From: Archangium primigenium
GTDB taxonomy: Bacteria > Myxococcota > Myxococcia > Myxococcales > Myxococcaceae
Assembly (NCBI RefSeq): GCF_016904885.1
Contig: NZ_JADWYI010000001.1
Location: 6,944,001 to 7,008,000 of the forward strand
DNA: 64,000 bases
Direction: 5' to 3'
The notes below the pieces were generated by a model, which did no database searches, had not been told where the DNA came from, and saw only the letters and a program-made list of their open reading frames with translations. The translations under genes and the position numbers were made by a program. Positions 32,544-41,268 of the stretch are shown here, in pieces (the stretch's first letter is position 1; every line of letters begins with the position of its first letter).

Positions 32544-32930
32544 TCAGGACACGGCGATGGCGTCGATCTCCACCTTGGAGCCGCGGGGCAGCGCGGACAC
32601 CTGCACCGTGGCGCGGGCCGGGGGCGCGCCGGGGAAGGAGCGGCCGTAGACCTCGTTCACCCGGGCGAAGTCACCCAGGTCGGTGAGGAAGATGGTGCAG
32701 CGCACCACGTGCGAGAAGTCGAGGCCCGCGGCCTGGAGCACCGCGCCCAGGTTCTTCATCACCTGCTCGGTCTGGGCGACGACGTCTCCGGTCACCATCT
32801 CCATCGTCTTGGGATCCAGGGGAATCTGACCGGACAGGAAGGTCATCTTCCCGGCGTCCACCTGCACCGCCTGCGAGTAGGGCCCAATCGCCTTGGGGGC
32901 GTCGTCGGAGTGCACCGTCTTGCGAGCCAT
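32544..32930 (-). CDS. ridA: RidA-family (YjgF) imine deaminase
   Basis: A 128-residue protein of normal family length. It carries the N-terminal AIGPYSQAVQV, the middle segment CTIFLTDLGDFARVNEVY, and the C-terminal RATVQVSALPRGSKVEIDAI with the conserved Arg of the active site. RidA enzymes hydrolyse reactive 2-aminoacrylate and related imines made by pyridoxal-phosphate enzymes, in the cytoplasm. It is a single gene, convergent with the triple-DsbA gene. Confidence 0.95.
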   Translation of the reverse strand: MARKTVHSDDAPKAIGPYSQAVQVDAGKMTFLSGQIPLDPKTMEMVTGDVVAQTEQVMKNLGAVLQAAGLDFSHVVRCTIFLTDLGDFARVNEVYGRSFPGAPPARATVQVSALPRGSKVEIDAIAVS

Positions 32931-33148
32931 GCGTTCACCTCGGGGAGCGAGGCGGCCGGGAGTGGCCGCGCCTCCCGGGCGGCTCTAGCACCCCGGCTCC
33001 GCACGGCCAACCCTCGCCTTGCACAAGAGGTTCCAGGCCAACGCGTGGCGCCACAAGCGCCACGACCGGATTCGCTCCAACGTCATGACCGCGTCCACCC
33101 TCTGCCTGGGTCGGGTTATGTTCAACAGGACCTCAAGGGGGAACCGTC

Positions 33149-33922
33149 GTGAAAAACGTCTTCATCATCATTTCAGGAGGAACGGGAATTTACGATCCCA
33201 AGGATCCTGATCAGCATGACCAGACCTGGGACAATTTCGTCACGCCGCCGCTGTTGCGTTCCGCCAGGACAGCACTGCACGACGTAAAAACAGAGGACGT
33301 CCACTGGCTGGTCTATGAGCCTGCCTACACTGAACGATGGACGTCTGACCTATCGAACAAAAAGACGGCTCCGACGCAATACGAGCACACCGTCTCCATC
33401 AAAACGAAGCACAAACTCTCCAATTATATCGACCTGCTCAAAACTCGCGCAACATCTCGCGGCTGGACATACAAAGGCATTTCCTCGGCAGCAGAAGCCA
33501 TCAAGTACATCAACGCCATCAAAACCACCAAGATCAGTCGGCTATGGTTTTTTGGCCATGCAAGCGAAGACCTATGGCTTTCCTTGAGCCATGACATCAG
33601 GGATCACGAAGCAGTCTCGCCAGACCGAACTGCTGTTTTGAGTATCGGCGATATCGGCAAACTCAACGCCTCATCCTTCATCACACAAAAGGATGCGAGC
33701 GCTCCACACAAGTTCTTCGGATGCAACACGAAAAATTTCGCTGAAAAGTGGGCAAGACATCTCAAAGTCCATGCCGAGGGTTCGGATGGGAAGGTCGATT
33801 ACAAGAAGATTCATGACACAGGCGGGCGGGTAACGCTCAGCCCAGGCGCTCTCTGGCACCAACATAACAATGCGGGCATCGCGCGACTCTTGCTATGGAA
33901 ATCAGGAGACAAGGTCGACTGA
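33149..33922 (+). CDS. unknown protein with a possible caspase-like His/Cys pair
   Basis: A 257-residue protein without signal peptide. I recognise no named family. Two short motifs stand out. The first is a hydrophobic strand ending in His137 (RLWFFGHASEDLWLS). About 55 residues later, a second strand ends in Cys192 (KFFGCNTKNFAEKWARHL). This strand-His ... strand-Cys order is the pattern of clan CD (caspase/CHAT-type) peptidases and of some toxin-processing domains, but it is a visual match only. GTG start at 33149, with AAGGGGG upstream. The DNA is far less GC-rich than its surroundings (31 of 60 bases at 33361-33420). The next gene starts on its stop codon. Confidence 0.65.
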   Translation: MKNVFIIISGGTGIYDPKDPDQHDQTWDNFVTPPLLRSARTALHDVKTEDVHWLVYEPAYTERWTSDLSNKKTAPTQYEHTVSIKTKHKLSNYIDLLKTRATSRGWTYKGISSAAEAIKYINAIKTTKISRLWFFGHASEDLWLSLSHDIRDHEAVSPDRTAVLSIGDIGKLNASSFITQKDASAPHKFFGCNTKNFAEKWARHLKVHAEGSDGKVDYKKIHDTGGRVTLSPGALWHQHNNAGIARLLLWKSGDKVD

Positions 33923-34632
33923 TGAAGCAACGCATCGCTTTCTTCGTGCTCGCGCTACTGATCTTGACGGGCGCGTTCATTCTCAAAAACGCCTCACATG
34001 TATCTGAGCCTGTCGCGCCTCGCTCCCATGAAGAACCAGAGTATTTCGCGGAGCATACATCGGAATGCGGTCTGGATCTCCTCCACCTCGCGAGCGTGGA
34101 GTCTGGTCCCTTCGAAAAAGTGGTTCCCATTGGGCCAGAACAACCGAATGAACGACTCCGTCGAAATGTCTGGCACTGGGGAAGGTACCGAATTCGAGGG
34201 CGTTTCACTGGGGCGCGTCGCGAGATCTCGGAATGTGGATCGTTCGCCGAGTTCGAGGTTCATGCATTTCGCCCATGGGGCAAGGTCCAGCGCTGCGCCT
34301 CTCCCGGTGCTCTCGATGATTCGATGTTGACCTACACCGAAGCGCTATCCGTGGAGCATTACGTGGCGGAGGATTTCATTGATGGTCCCTGGCCGCCATC
34401 CTTTGATGAAGGGACTTGTCGGCTCATCGCCGCGTGTCCGCTGGATCCGCGCCGGGCCGAGTCACGGCCCCGCCCCGAGGATGTCATCGACGGAGAAGAA
34501 CTTCCTTCGCTCGACGGACGATACTGCCCTCCAGACGTTTCCTGTGGGGAACACGAGAAACGTATTGTCTCATGCGCGGAAGACATCTGGTGTTGTCAGC
34601 TCCTGCCCATGAATGACGCGGCAACGCCCTGA
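33922..34632 (+). CDS. membrane-anchored or exported protein of unknown function
   Basis: A 236-residue protein with an N-terminal hydrophobic segment (MKQRIAFFVLALLILTGAFI) that is a signal peptide or anchor. The rest is hydrophilic with eight or more Cys residues, including a Cys-rich end (the segment EDIWCCQLLP), which fits an extracytoplasmic disulfide-bonded domain. No family is recognised. Its ATG shares a base with the TGA of the preceding gene (TGATG), so the two are almost certainly co-expressed. Composition is also AT-richer than the flanks. Confidence 0.65.
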   Translation: MKQRIAFFVLALLILTGAFILKNASHVSEPVAPRSHEEPEYFAEHTSECGLDLLHLASVESGPFEKVVPIGPEQPNERLRRNVWHWGRYRIRGRFTGARREISECGSFAEFEVHAFRPWGKVQRCASPGALDDSMLTYTEALSVEHYVAEDFIDGPWPPSFDEGTCRLIAACPLDPRRAESRPRPEDVIDGEELPSLDGRYCPPDVSCGEHEKRIVSCAEDIWCCQLLPMNDAATP

Positions 34633-34695
34633 GGCATGACAACGCCCGCGCCTCCCTTGCCGGAGCGCATGGCATCGGATGAAGTGCGGGGACCC

Positions 34696-35454
34696 ATGCT
34701 CCGACGGCTCGTCCCAGGGCTGCTGCTCACCGGCCTCTGCGTCTGCACGCCCCCCGCCGAGCCTCCCGCGCGGCCCCCTCCCCGGCTCGTGCTGTGGGCC
34801 TGGGAGCGGCCCGAGGACCTGCGCTTCCTGTCGCCGGCGGACGCCGAGGTCGCCTTCCTCGCGGCCACGGTCCACCTCACCGAGGAGTCCTTCCGCGTGG
34901 TGCCCCGCCGCCAGCCGCTCCGCCTGCCCCCGGGTCTGCGGCCCCGGGCCACCGTGCGCCTGGAGATGCGCGGGGGGGCCTCGCTCGCGCACGTGCCCGA
35001 GGCCCTGCGCCAGCGCGTGGCGGAGGGGCTCGTGGACGTCGCCCGGCGGATGGACGCCGCGGGCCTGCAGCTCGACTTCGACGCGCGGGAGTCCGAGCAC
35101 CCGGCCTACCTGCGGTTGCTGGAGGAGGTGCGCGCCCGGCTCCCCCAGGGCACGCCCCTGTCCATCACCGCCCTGGTGTCCTGGTGCACGCGGGACGGGT
35201 GGCTCACCCGGGCGCCCGTGGAGGAGGTCGTGCCGCAATGGTTCCGCATGGGCGCGGACGGCGCCGCGCATGAGGCCCGGCTGCGACGCGCCCCGGTGGC
35301 GCCGTGCCTGCACAGCCTCGGCGTGGCGATGGACGAGTGGCGCGCCCCACCCTCCTTCGCTTCCACGGTCTACGTGTTCAACCCGCGTCCCTGGACCGCC
35401 CTGGCGTTCCAGACGGCACGCTCGAAGGTGGTGACTCAGGTGGTGACTCCATGA
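34696..35454 (+). CDS. DUF3142-like lipoprotein
   Basis: A 252-residue protein whose middle region, with AAGLQLDFDARESEHPAYLR followed by a segment containing LSITALVSWC and VVPQWFRMG, matches my memory of DUF3142 proteins, which look like divergent TIM-barrel glycosidases. No enzyme activity is established. The ATG at 34696 gives a signal ending in LTGLCVC, a plausible lipobox; an ATG at 34636 in the same frame is possible but adds 20 polar residues. Its TGA overlaps the ATG of the next gene. Confidence 0.7.
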   Translation: MLRRLVPGLLLTGLCVCTPPAEPPARPPPRLVLWAWERPEDLRFLSPADAEVAFLAATVHLTEESFRVVPRRQPLRLPPGLRPRATVRLEMRGGASLAHVPEALRQRVAEGLVDVARRMDAAGLQLDFDARESEHPAYLRLLEEVRARLPQGTPLSITALVSWCTRDGWLTRAPVEEVVPQWFRMGADGAAHEARLRRAPVAPCLHSLGVAMDEWRAPPSFASTVYVFNPRPWTALAFQTARSKVVTQVVTP

Positions 35455-37667
35455 GGACCTTGATCGCGGGACTCGTCTCGGCGGCCCTGCTGCTCGACGC
35501 CACGTCCGCGCGGGCCTGCGGCCCCACGCACAGCATGCCCCTGTTCGTCTTCCCCAAGCACCCGGACCGGCCCTTCACGGCCTTCGCGGCGACGCGCTTC
35601 GGCATCCTCCTGCCCACCTACCGGCCCCTGTACCTGCTCTACGCGTACCGCACCCTCTCGGGCGTGCCCACGACGCGCGAGGAGCAGCGCACGCTCGCCC
35701 AGGGCCTGGCGCGCGAGCAGGACGACGAGCGGCTTTCGGTGGAGGACGCGCTCGCGGAGTGGCGCTCCGTCCGGAACACCCTGCTGCCCGAGGCCCCCAG
35801 CGCGGCGCCGCGCCTCACGGAGACGTCGGACTACGCGGAGGTGAACCACCTCCAGGCGCATGCGCTGTCACGCGCCGCCACCACGGCCCGGACCCTGGCC
35901 CGGCTGTGGAAGGCGCACCCGGCTGTGACCCAGGAATGGGTGCGCGCCCAGGATCGGGTCTTCGGTCCCTGCGAGGAACCGCGAGGCCTGCCCGCGCTGG
36001 AGGAGGCGCTGAACGACGGGCTGTCCGCACCGGAGCGGGCCCGTCGCCTCCAGGAGCGCGCGTATCAGGACGCCGCCCGCCTCTTCTATTGCGGTGGGGT
36101 CGAGGAAGCCGTCACCGCCTTCCAGGCGATCGCCGCGGAGCCGACGTCGCCCTATCGGGCTTGGGGGAACTACCTCGCCGCGCGCGCGATCGTCCGGCAG
36201 GTGCTCCAGGAGCGCGAGGACTTCGCGTCGCTCACGCCGGAGCAGCGGACCCGGTTCGCGAGGGCGGACACCCTGCTCGTCCAGGTGCTGGCGGACACGG
36301 CCCAGCGTGAGGCGCATGCCCCCGCGCGACGTCTGCTCGGGCTCATCCGCATCCGGATGGATCGCGAGGCCCGGCGCTGCGAGCTGTACGCCCGGGTGCT
36401 GGAGAAGGGCACGGGCACGGCGCTCGAGTCGGAGCTGGTCGACCTGCACCTGCTCTACTTCAAGGGCGTGGAGGACTGCCCCGGGCTCACGGGCGCGGCG
36501 GCGGACCTGCAACTGTGGATGCGCACGGTGAGCGAGGACGTCGAGCCCATGCCGGACGCGGAACAGGAGGCCCGGAAGGCCTACGCGACGGCGCTGGCGA
36601 AGTGGAAGAAGGGCGCGCGTCCGGCATGGCTCGTCGCGGCGCTGATGAAGGCCCGGCCGGACTCCCCCGAGCTGCCCGCCCTCCTGGCCGCGGCGGTCCA
36701 GGTGCCCCTCGACTCGCCCGCGGGCCTGACGGTGGCCTGGTACACCACGCACCTCATGCGGCACTCGGGCCGGGTGGAGGCCGCGCGGGAGCACCTGGCG
36801 CGGCTGACGCCCGCGATGACCGAGGGCCTGCCGTCCGCGGAGAACCTCGTCCGCCGCGAGCGGCTCGAGCTCGCGCGCTCCTGGGAGGAGGTGTTCCGCG
36901 AGGCGCCCCGCCAGCAGACGGGCCTGAGCGAGCTGGGCCTCGAGGATCGGTACACGGGGCCCCGGACGCTCCTCTTCGACGACGAGGCCCTGAGCGTGCT
37001 GGGCCCCGGGCTCCAGGCCCGCCGGCTGCGGGAGCTGGCGCGCGCGGAGCACCTGTCCCCGCCGATGCAGCGGCAGGCGCGCTGGGCCGCGTTCGCGCGG
37101 GCCGCCGTGGTGGGCGAGGACGACACGCTGCGGACCGTGGCCCGGGAGCTGGCCGCGACGGAGCCCGCGGCGAGCGCCGAGCTGCTGCGCCTCGCGGAGC
37201 GGCCCACCACCGAGGAGCGACTCTTCGACGCGCGGCTGCTCCTCATGGGCCTGCCGGTGGTCTCGCCCTTCCTCCACCCGACGGGAGACCGGGACTGGGC
37301 CGCGAAGTCCAGCCTCACCGAGGACGTGTCCCACGTGCGCAACTGGTGGTGCGTGAGCCCCGAGTGGAAGGACCTCGCGGTGCCCTTCTCCTTCCTGACG
37401 CCGGACGAGACCCAGGCGGCGCGCGCGGAGTGGCGCTCGCTGGTGGAGGCGGGCCCCGCGGTGCGTTGGTTCGGCCGGGTGGCCGTGGACTGGGCCCAGG
37501 CCCACCCGGAGGACCCCCGCTCCCCCGAGGCGCTCTACCGGGTGGTGCGCGCGAGCAAGCGGGGGTGTGGGGGGCAGAACACGAAGGAGGCGCTGGCGGC
37601 CTTCCGGCTGCTGCACCAGCGCTACGGCAAGAGCGAGTGGGCCCGGCGCGTGCCCGTCGTGCACTAG
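35451..37667 (+). CDS. large exported protein of unknown function, helical-repeat type
   Basis: A 738-residue protein with a signal peptide (MRTLIAGLVSAALLLDATSARA) followed by CGP at the mature N-terminus. The remainder is almost entirely alpha-helical with many Ala/Arg/Leu pairs, suggesting TPR-like or similar solenoid repeats. The early segment FAATRFGILLPTYRPLYLLYAYR is conserved in similar proteins I have seen in other Gram-negative bacteria beside DUF3142 genes, but no function is known to me. It is coupled to the DUF3142 gene by an ATGA overlap. Its stop overlaps the convergent cytochrome P450 stop (CTAG). Confidence 0.7.
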   Translation: MRTLIAGLVSAALLLDATSARACGPTHSMPLFVFPKHPDRPFTAFAATRFGILLPTYRPLYLLYAYRTLSGVPTTREEQRTLAQGLAREQDDERLSVEDALAEWRSVRNTLLPEAPSAAPRLTETSDYAEVNHLQAHALSRAATTARTLARLWKAHPAVTQEWVRAQDRVFGPCEEPRGLPALEEALNDGLSAPERARRLQERAYQDAARLFYCGGVEEAVTAFQAIAAEPTSPYRAWGNYLAARAIVRQVLQEREDFASLTPEQRTRFARADTLLVQVLADTAQREAHAPARRLLGLIRIRMDREARRCELYARVLEKGTGTALESELVDLHLLYFKGVEDCPGLTGAAADLQLWMRTVSEDVEPMPDAEQEARKAYATALAKWKKGARPAWLVAALMKARPDSPELPALLAAAVQVPLDSPAGLTVAWYTTHLMRHSGRVEAAREHLARLTPAMTEGLPSAENLVRRERLELARSWEEVFREAPRQQTGLSELGLEDRYTGPRTLLFDDEALSVLGPGLQARRLRELARAEHLSPPMQRQARWAAFARAAVVGEDDTLRTVARELAATEPAASAELLRLAERPTTEERLFDARLLLMGLPVVSPFLHPTGDRDWAAKSSLTEDVSHVRNWWCVSPEWKDLAVPFSFLTPDETQAARAEWRSLVEAGPAVRWFGRVAVDWAQAHPEDPRSPEALYRVVRASKRGCGGQNTKEALAAFRLLHQRYGKSEWARRVPVVH

Positions 37668-38866
37668 GCGGGGAAGAGCTCCATCGGGAGCACGGCGGGG
37701 CCTCGGGTGGTCACCGCCACGTTCCACGTCACGGGACCGGGCTCGCGCACCAGCCGGTCACACCGCTCCAGCAGCGTCTCCACGGCCAGCCGCGCCTCCA
37801 GGCGGGCCAGGGGCGCGCCCACGCAGAAGTGGATGCCCTGGCCGAAGGCCAGGCTGGGCACGCCCGTGCGATCCAGGTCGAAGCGGTGGGCGTCGCGGTA
37901 GACCGACTCGTCCCGGTTGGCCGAGACGAACTGCACCAGGACGACGGCGCCCTTGGGCAGCCGCACCCCGCCCACCTCCGTCTCCTGGGTGGTGGTGCGC
38001 AGGGTGGACTGGGAGGGGGACTCGAAGCGCAGGACCTCCTCGACGAAGCGGGGCACGAGCGCGCGGTCCTGCTTCAAGCGCGCCCAGAGTTCCGGGTGGT
38101 CCGCCAGCGTCAGGCCGCAGAGGCCCAGCAGGTCGTACGTCGTCTCCAGGCCGGCGACGAGCAGCAGGACGAGGAAGCCCAGCAGCTCCTCGTCCGACGC
38201 CACGCCCCCTTGAGCCCGGGCCTGCAGCAGGTCCGTCACCACGTCGGGCCCGGGCTGGTGCCGGCGCAGCGCGAGGACCGCCTTCAGGTGGTGCGTGAGA
38301 TCCTCCAGGGTGGCCACCAGCTCGGCCTTGCGCGCCTCGGGGGCGTCCGCGGGGGTGATGCCGACGCCCGTCACCGCATCCGCCCAGGCCTTGAAGCGCG
38401 GGGCCAGGGCGGCATCCACGCCCAGCAGCGAGCTCAGGGCGCGTGAGGGCAGCGCCAGCGCCATCGCCTCGACGAAGTCCACCCGGCGGCGCGCCAGCAT
38501 GTCATCGACGATGGAGCGCGCCGAGTCCCGGATGGACGGCTCCAGACGGGCCACGCCCGAGGCCGAGAAGGTCCGGGTGATGAGCGAGCGCAGGCGGGTA
38601 TGCGAGGGCGGATCCATCACCAGGATGGAGTCGACCACGGGGTTGCGCATCTGGAGCCAGTCGGGCTGCACGCCCGCGCGGAAGCCCTCGGACGAGAAGA
38701 GCTGCGGATTCTTGAGGACATGGAGCACGTCCTCGTAGCGCGTCACCGCCCACATGCCGCCCGGGTCCACCTGCCGCACGGGCGCCTCGCGCCGCAGCGA
38801 GGCGTAGAAGGCGTGCGGGTCGTTCCAGATCTCGGGGGCGTAGATGTTGGGTCGCTGGGCGGTCAT
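37664..38866 (-). CDS. cytochrome P450
   Basis: Haem monooxygenase of 400 residues, cytoplasmic, of the bacterial class needing separate redox partners. Motifs are complete: the I-helix AGLET at 238-242 (with the usual Thr), the K-helix ExxR at E277-R280 (EEVLR), and the haem loop FGQGIHFCVG with Cys348 as iron ligand. No ferredoxin or reductase gene is adjacent. The substrate is unknown; myxobacterial P450s often serve secondary metabolism or fatty-acid oxidation. It lies downstream of the RelA/SpoT gene on the same strand, with a terminator-like hairpin between. Confidence 0.95.
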   Translation of the reverse strand: MTAQRPNIYAPEIWNDPHAFYASLRREAPVRQVDPGGMWAVTRYEDVLHVLKNPQLFSSEGFRAGVQPDWLQMRNPVVDSILVMDPPSHTRLRSLITRTFSASGVARLEPSIRDSARSIVDDMLARRRVDFVEAMALALPSRALSSLLGVDAALAPRFKAWADAVTGVGITPADAPEARKAELVATLEDLTHHLKAVLALRRHQPGPDVVTDLLQARAQGGVASDEELLGFLVLLLVAGLETTYDLLGLCGLTLADHPELWARLKQDRALVPRFVEEVLRFESPSQSTLRTTTQETEVGGVRLPKGAVVLVQFVSANRDESVYRDAHRFDLDRTGVPSLAFGQGIHFCVGAPLARLEARLAVETLLERCDRLVREPGPVTWNVAVTTRGPAVLPMELFPA

Positions 38867-38874
38867 GGGAGGGC

Positions 38875-38908
38875 TCGGTGGAGGACCTGGGAGCCTAGGT
38901 CCGACCGA
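38875..38908 (-). terminator. hairpin after the RelA/SpoT gene
   Basis: Outer stem TCGGT/ACCGA (38875-38879 with 38904-38908) and inner stem GGACCT/AGGTCC (38883-38888 with 38897-38902), with a small asymmetric bulge and an eight-base loop. It would terminate or attenuate transcripts from the RelA/SpoT gene before the P450 gene. Confidence 0.45.
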
Positions 38909-38932
38909 GTCCCTCGAACAACACGCCCCGCG

Positions 38933-41176
38933 TCAGATGCGCTCGACGGAGTAGACGCCAGGCAGGCGCTCGATGGTGCGCATGAGGTCGGTGAGCTGCT
39001 TGAGGTCGGTGATGGTGACCTCGAAGGTGTTCACCGCGCGCTCGTCGCCCGTGGCCCGGCAGTTGGCCTGGGAGATGTTGACGCCCTTCTTCGAGAAGGT
39101 GTTGGAGATGTCCGCCAGCATGCCGGTGCGCTCGGTGGTGAGCACCCGCAGCGTGACGGGGCGCTTGAAGTCGCCGCGCACGTCCCAGGACACGTCCACG
39201 CGGCGCTCGGGATCCGTGGCGAGCGCCTTGTCACAACCCACCGTGTGAACCGTGACCCCTCGCCCACGGGTGATGAAGCCAGCGATGGGGTCCCCCGGCA
39301 CGGGGTTACAACAGCGCCCGAAGCGCACGAGGATGTCGTCCACGCCGCCGATCTGCACGCCGCTGCTGTTCTGCTTGCCCACCAGCTTCTTGGCGAAGTC
39401 GGTGACCTTGGACAGGCCGGGCAGCATGCCGGAGCCCGAGTGTCCGTTGGAGTCGGAGCTGGGGGCGGTGCGGCTGTCGGCCGAGGAGGCCGCGAGCCGC
39501 TCCGGAGGCACCACCCGCGCGAGCACCTGGTTGGGCACCACCTTGCCGTAGCCGATGGCCACCAGCAGGTCGTCCTCCACCCGGAAGCCGAGCTCTTCGC
39601 AGACCTTCTTCATCTCGCCGTTCTTGAGCAGGCGGTTGAAGGTGAGCTGGTAGCGCTTGAGCTCGCGCTCGAGCAGCTCGCGGCCGAGCTGCAGGCTCTT
39701 CTCGCGCTGCTGCTGCTTGATGAAGGCGCGGATGCGCTGCTGGGCACGGCTCGTCTTGACGAAGGTGAGCCAGTCCTTGGACGGGTGCGCCTGGGGGCTG
39801 GTGAGCACCTCCACCGTGTCCCCGTTCTTGAGCTTGTAGCGCAGGGGAACGATCTTCCCGTTCACCTTGGAGCCCACGCACCGCCCGCCCACGTCCGAGT
39901 GGATGGCGTAGGCGAAGTCCACGGGCGTGGCGCCCCGGGGCAGGCTCTTCACGTCACCGCGGGGCGTGAAGACGAAGACCTCGTCGGTGAAGAGGTCCAC
40001 CTTCACCGTCTCGAGGAACTCCTTGGGATCCTTGAGGTCCTGCTGCCACTCCATGAGCTGGCGCAGCCAGGCGAACTTCTCGTCGTCCTTGCTGACGGAC
40101 AGCGCCTTGCCTTCCTTGTAGGCCCAGTGCGCGGCGATGCCTTCCTCGGCCACCTTGTGCATGTCCGGGGTGCGGATCTGCACTTCGATCCGCTCGCCCA
40201 GCGGCCCCACCACCGTGGTGTGCAGGGACTGGTACATGTTGGGCTTGGGGATGGCGATGAAGTCCTTGAAGCGCCCCGGCACGGGCTTCCACAGCTGATG
40301 CACCAGCCCCAGCGCCTCGTAGCAGGCGGGCATGGAGTTGGTGATGATGCGAAAGGCGATGATGTCGTGGATCTGCTCGAACTCGATCCCCTGCGACTTC
40401 ATCTTCTTGTAGATGCTGTAGACGTGCTTGAAGCGGCCGCTCACGTCCCCCTTGAGCCCGCGCTCGGCGAGCTTGGTGTTGATGAGGGTGCTCACGTCCT
40501 CGATGTACTTCTCGCGCTCCTTCTTGCGCTTGCCCAGCTTGTCCTGGAGCGTGAGGAAGTCCTGGGGCTTGACGTAGCGGAAGGACAGGTCCTCCAGCTC
40601 GGTCTTCACCCAGCTGATGCCCAGGCGGTTGGCGAGCGGGGCGTAGATGTCCAGGGTCTCCTGGGCGATCCGCCGCTGCTTCTCCTCGGACATGTGGTCC
40701 AGGGTCCGCATGTTGTGGGTGCGGTCGGCGAGCTTGACCAGGATGACGCGGATGTCCTGCGCCATCGCGATGATCATCTTGCGGAAGTTCTCCGCCTGCT
40801 TCTCCTCCTGGGAGAGCGTGGCCGAGGCGGAGAACTTGGACAGCTTGGTCACGCCGTCCACGAGTTGGGCGACTTCGGGACCGAACAGCTCGGTCAGCTC
40901 CTCGGACGTGGCGAGCGTGTCCTCGATCGTGTCGTGGAGCAGACCGGTGACGATGGAGGCCTCGTCGAGCTTGAGCTCCGCGAGCAGGCCGGCGACCTCC
41001 AGGGGATGTATGAGGTAGGGCTCACCGGACTTGCGCAATTGGCCCTGGTGCACCTTGGCCGAATAGACGTAAGCCTTCTTGATGATGTCCAGGTCGGGGT
41101 CCGGGTGATAGGAGGCCACCCGTTGGAGGATGTCGTTCAGGCGGATCATCGAGGGGTCATCAATGCTAACTGCCAT
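38933..41176 (-). CDS. relA: bifunctional (p)ppGpp synthetase/hydrolase, RelA/SpoT family
   Basis: Makes and degrades the stringent-response alarmone. The 747-residue protein has the HD hydrolase domain with intact metal residues (YLIHPLEV, LLHDTIED, LVKLADRTHNMRTL). The synthetase domain contains HVYSIYKKMKSQGIEFEQIHD. These are followed by a TGS domain (VFTPRGDVKSLPRGATPVDF), a Cys-containing helical region (VRFGRCCNPVPGD) and a C-terminal ACT domain. Because both catalytic halves look complete, it is a Rel-type bifunctional enzyme and probably the main one. The start at 41176 is chosen; 41149 is an alternative. It is divergent from a zinc-ribbon FHA gene. Confidence 0.95.
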   Translation of the reverse strand: MAVSIDDPSMIRLNDILQRVASYHPDPDLDIIKKAYVYSAKVHQGQLRKSGEPYLIHPLEVAGLLAELKLDEASIVTGLLHDTIEDTLATSEELTELFGPEVAQLVDGVTKLSKFSASATLSQEEKQAENFRKMIIAMAQDIRVILVKLADRTHNMRTLDHMSEEKQRRIAQETLDIYAPLANRLGISWVKTELEDLSFRYVKPQDFLTLQDKLGKRKKEREKYIEDVSTLINTKLAERGLKGDVSGRFKHVYSIYKKMKSQGIEFEQIHDIIAFRIITNSMPACYEALGLVHQLWKPVPGRFKDFIAIPKPNMYQSLHTTVVGPLGERIEVQIRTPDMHKVAEEGIAAHWAYKEGKALSVSKDDEKFAWLRQLMEWQQDLKDPKEFLETVKVDLFTDEVFVFTPRGDVKSLPRGATPVDFAYAIHSDVGGRCVGSKVNGKIVPLRYKLKNGDTVEVLTSPQAHPSKDWLTFVKTSRAQQRIRAFIKQQQREKSLQLGRELLERELKRYQLTFNRLLKNGEMKKVCEELGFRVEDDLLVAIGYGKVVPNQVLARVVPPERLAASSADSRTAPSSDSNGHSGSGMLPGLSKVTDFAKKLVGKQNSSGVQIGGVDDILVRFGRCCNPVPGDPIAGFITRGRGVTVHTVGCDKALATDPERRVDVSWDVRGDFKRPVTLRVLTTERTGMLADISNTFSKKGVNISQANCRATGDERAVNTFEVTITDLKQLTDLMRTIERLPGVYSVERI

Positions 41177-41268
41177 ACCCAGAGCGGGCAACGTCGCTGG
41201 CTCGGGATTCGCTCCAAGCGCGCTTTCGTTGACCCGGCCGCGCGCCCACTTCTAGAGTCGCTCCGCCC

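Noticed and set aside
33019-33210. A 63-codon plus-strand frame before the AT-rich gene as a separate small gene
   Set aside because: No ribosome site, no conserved features, and it overlaps the better-supported start at 33149.
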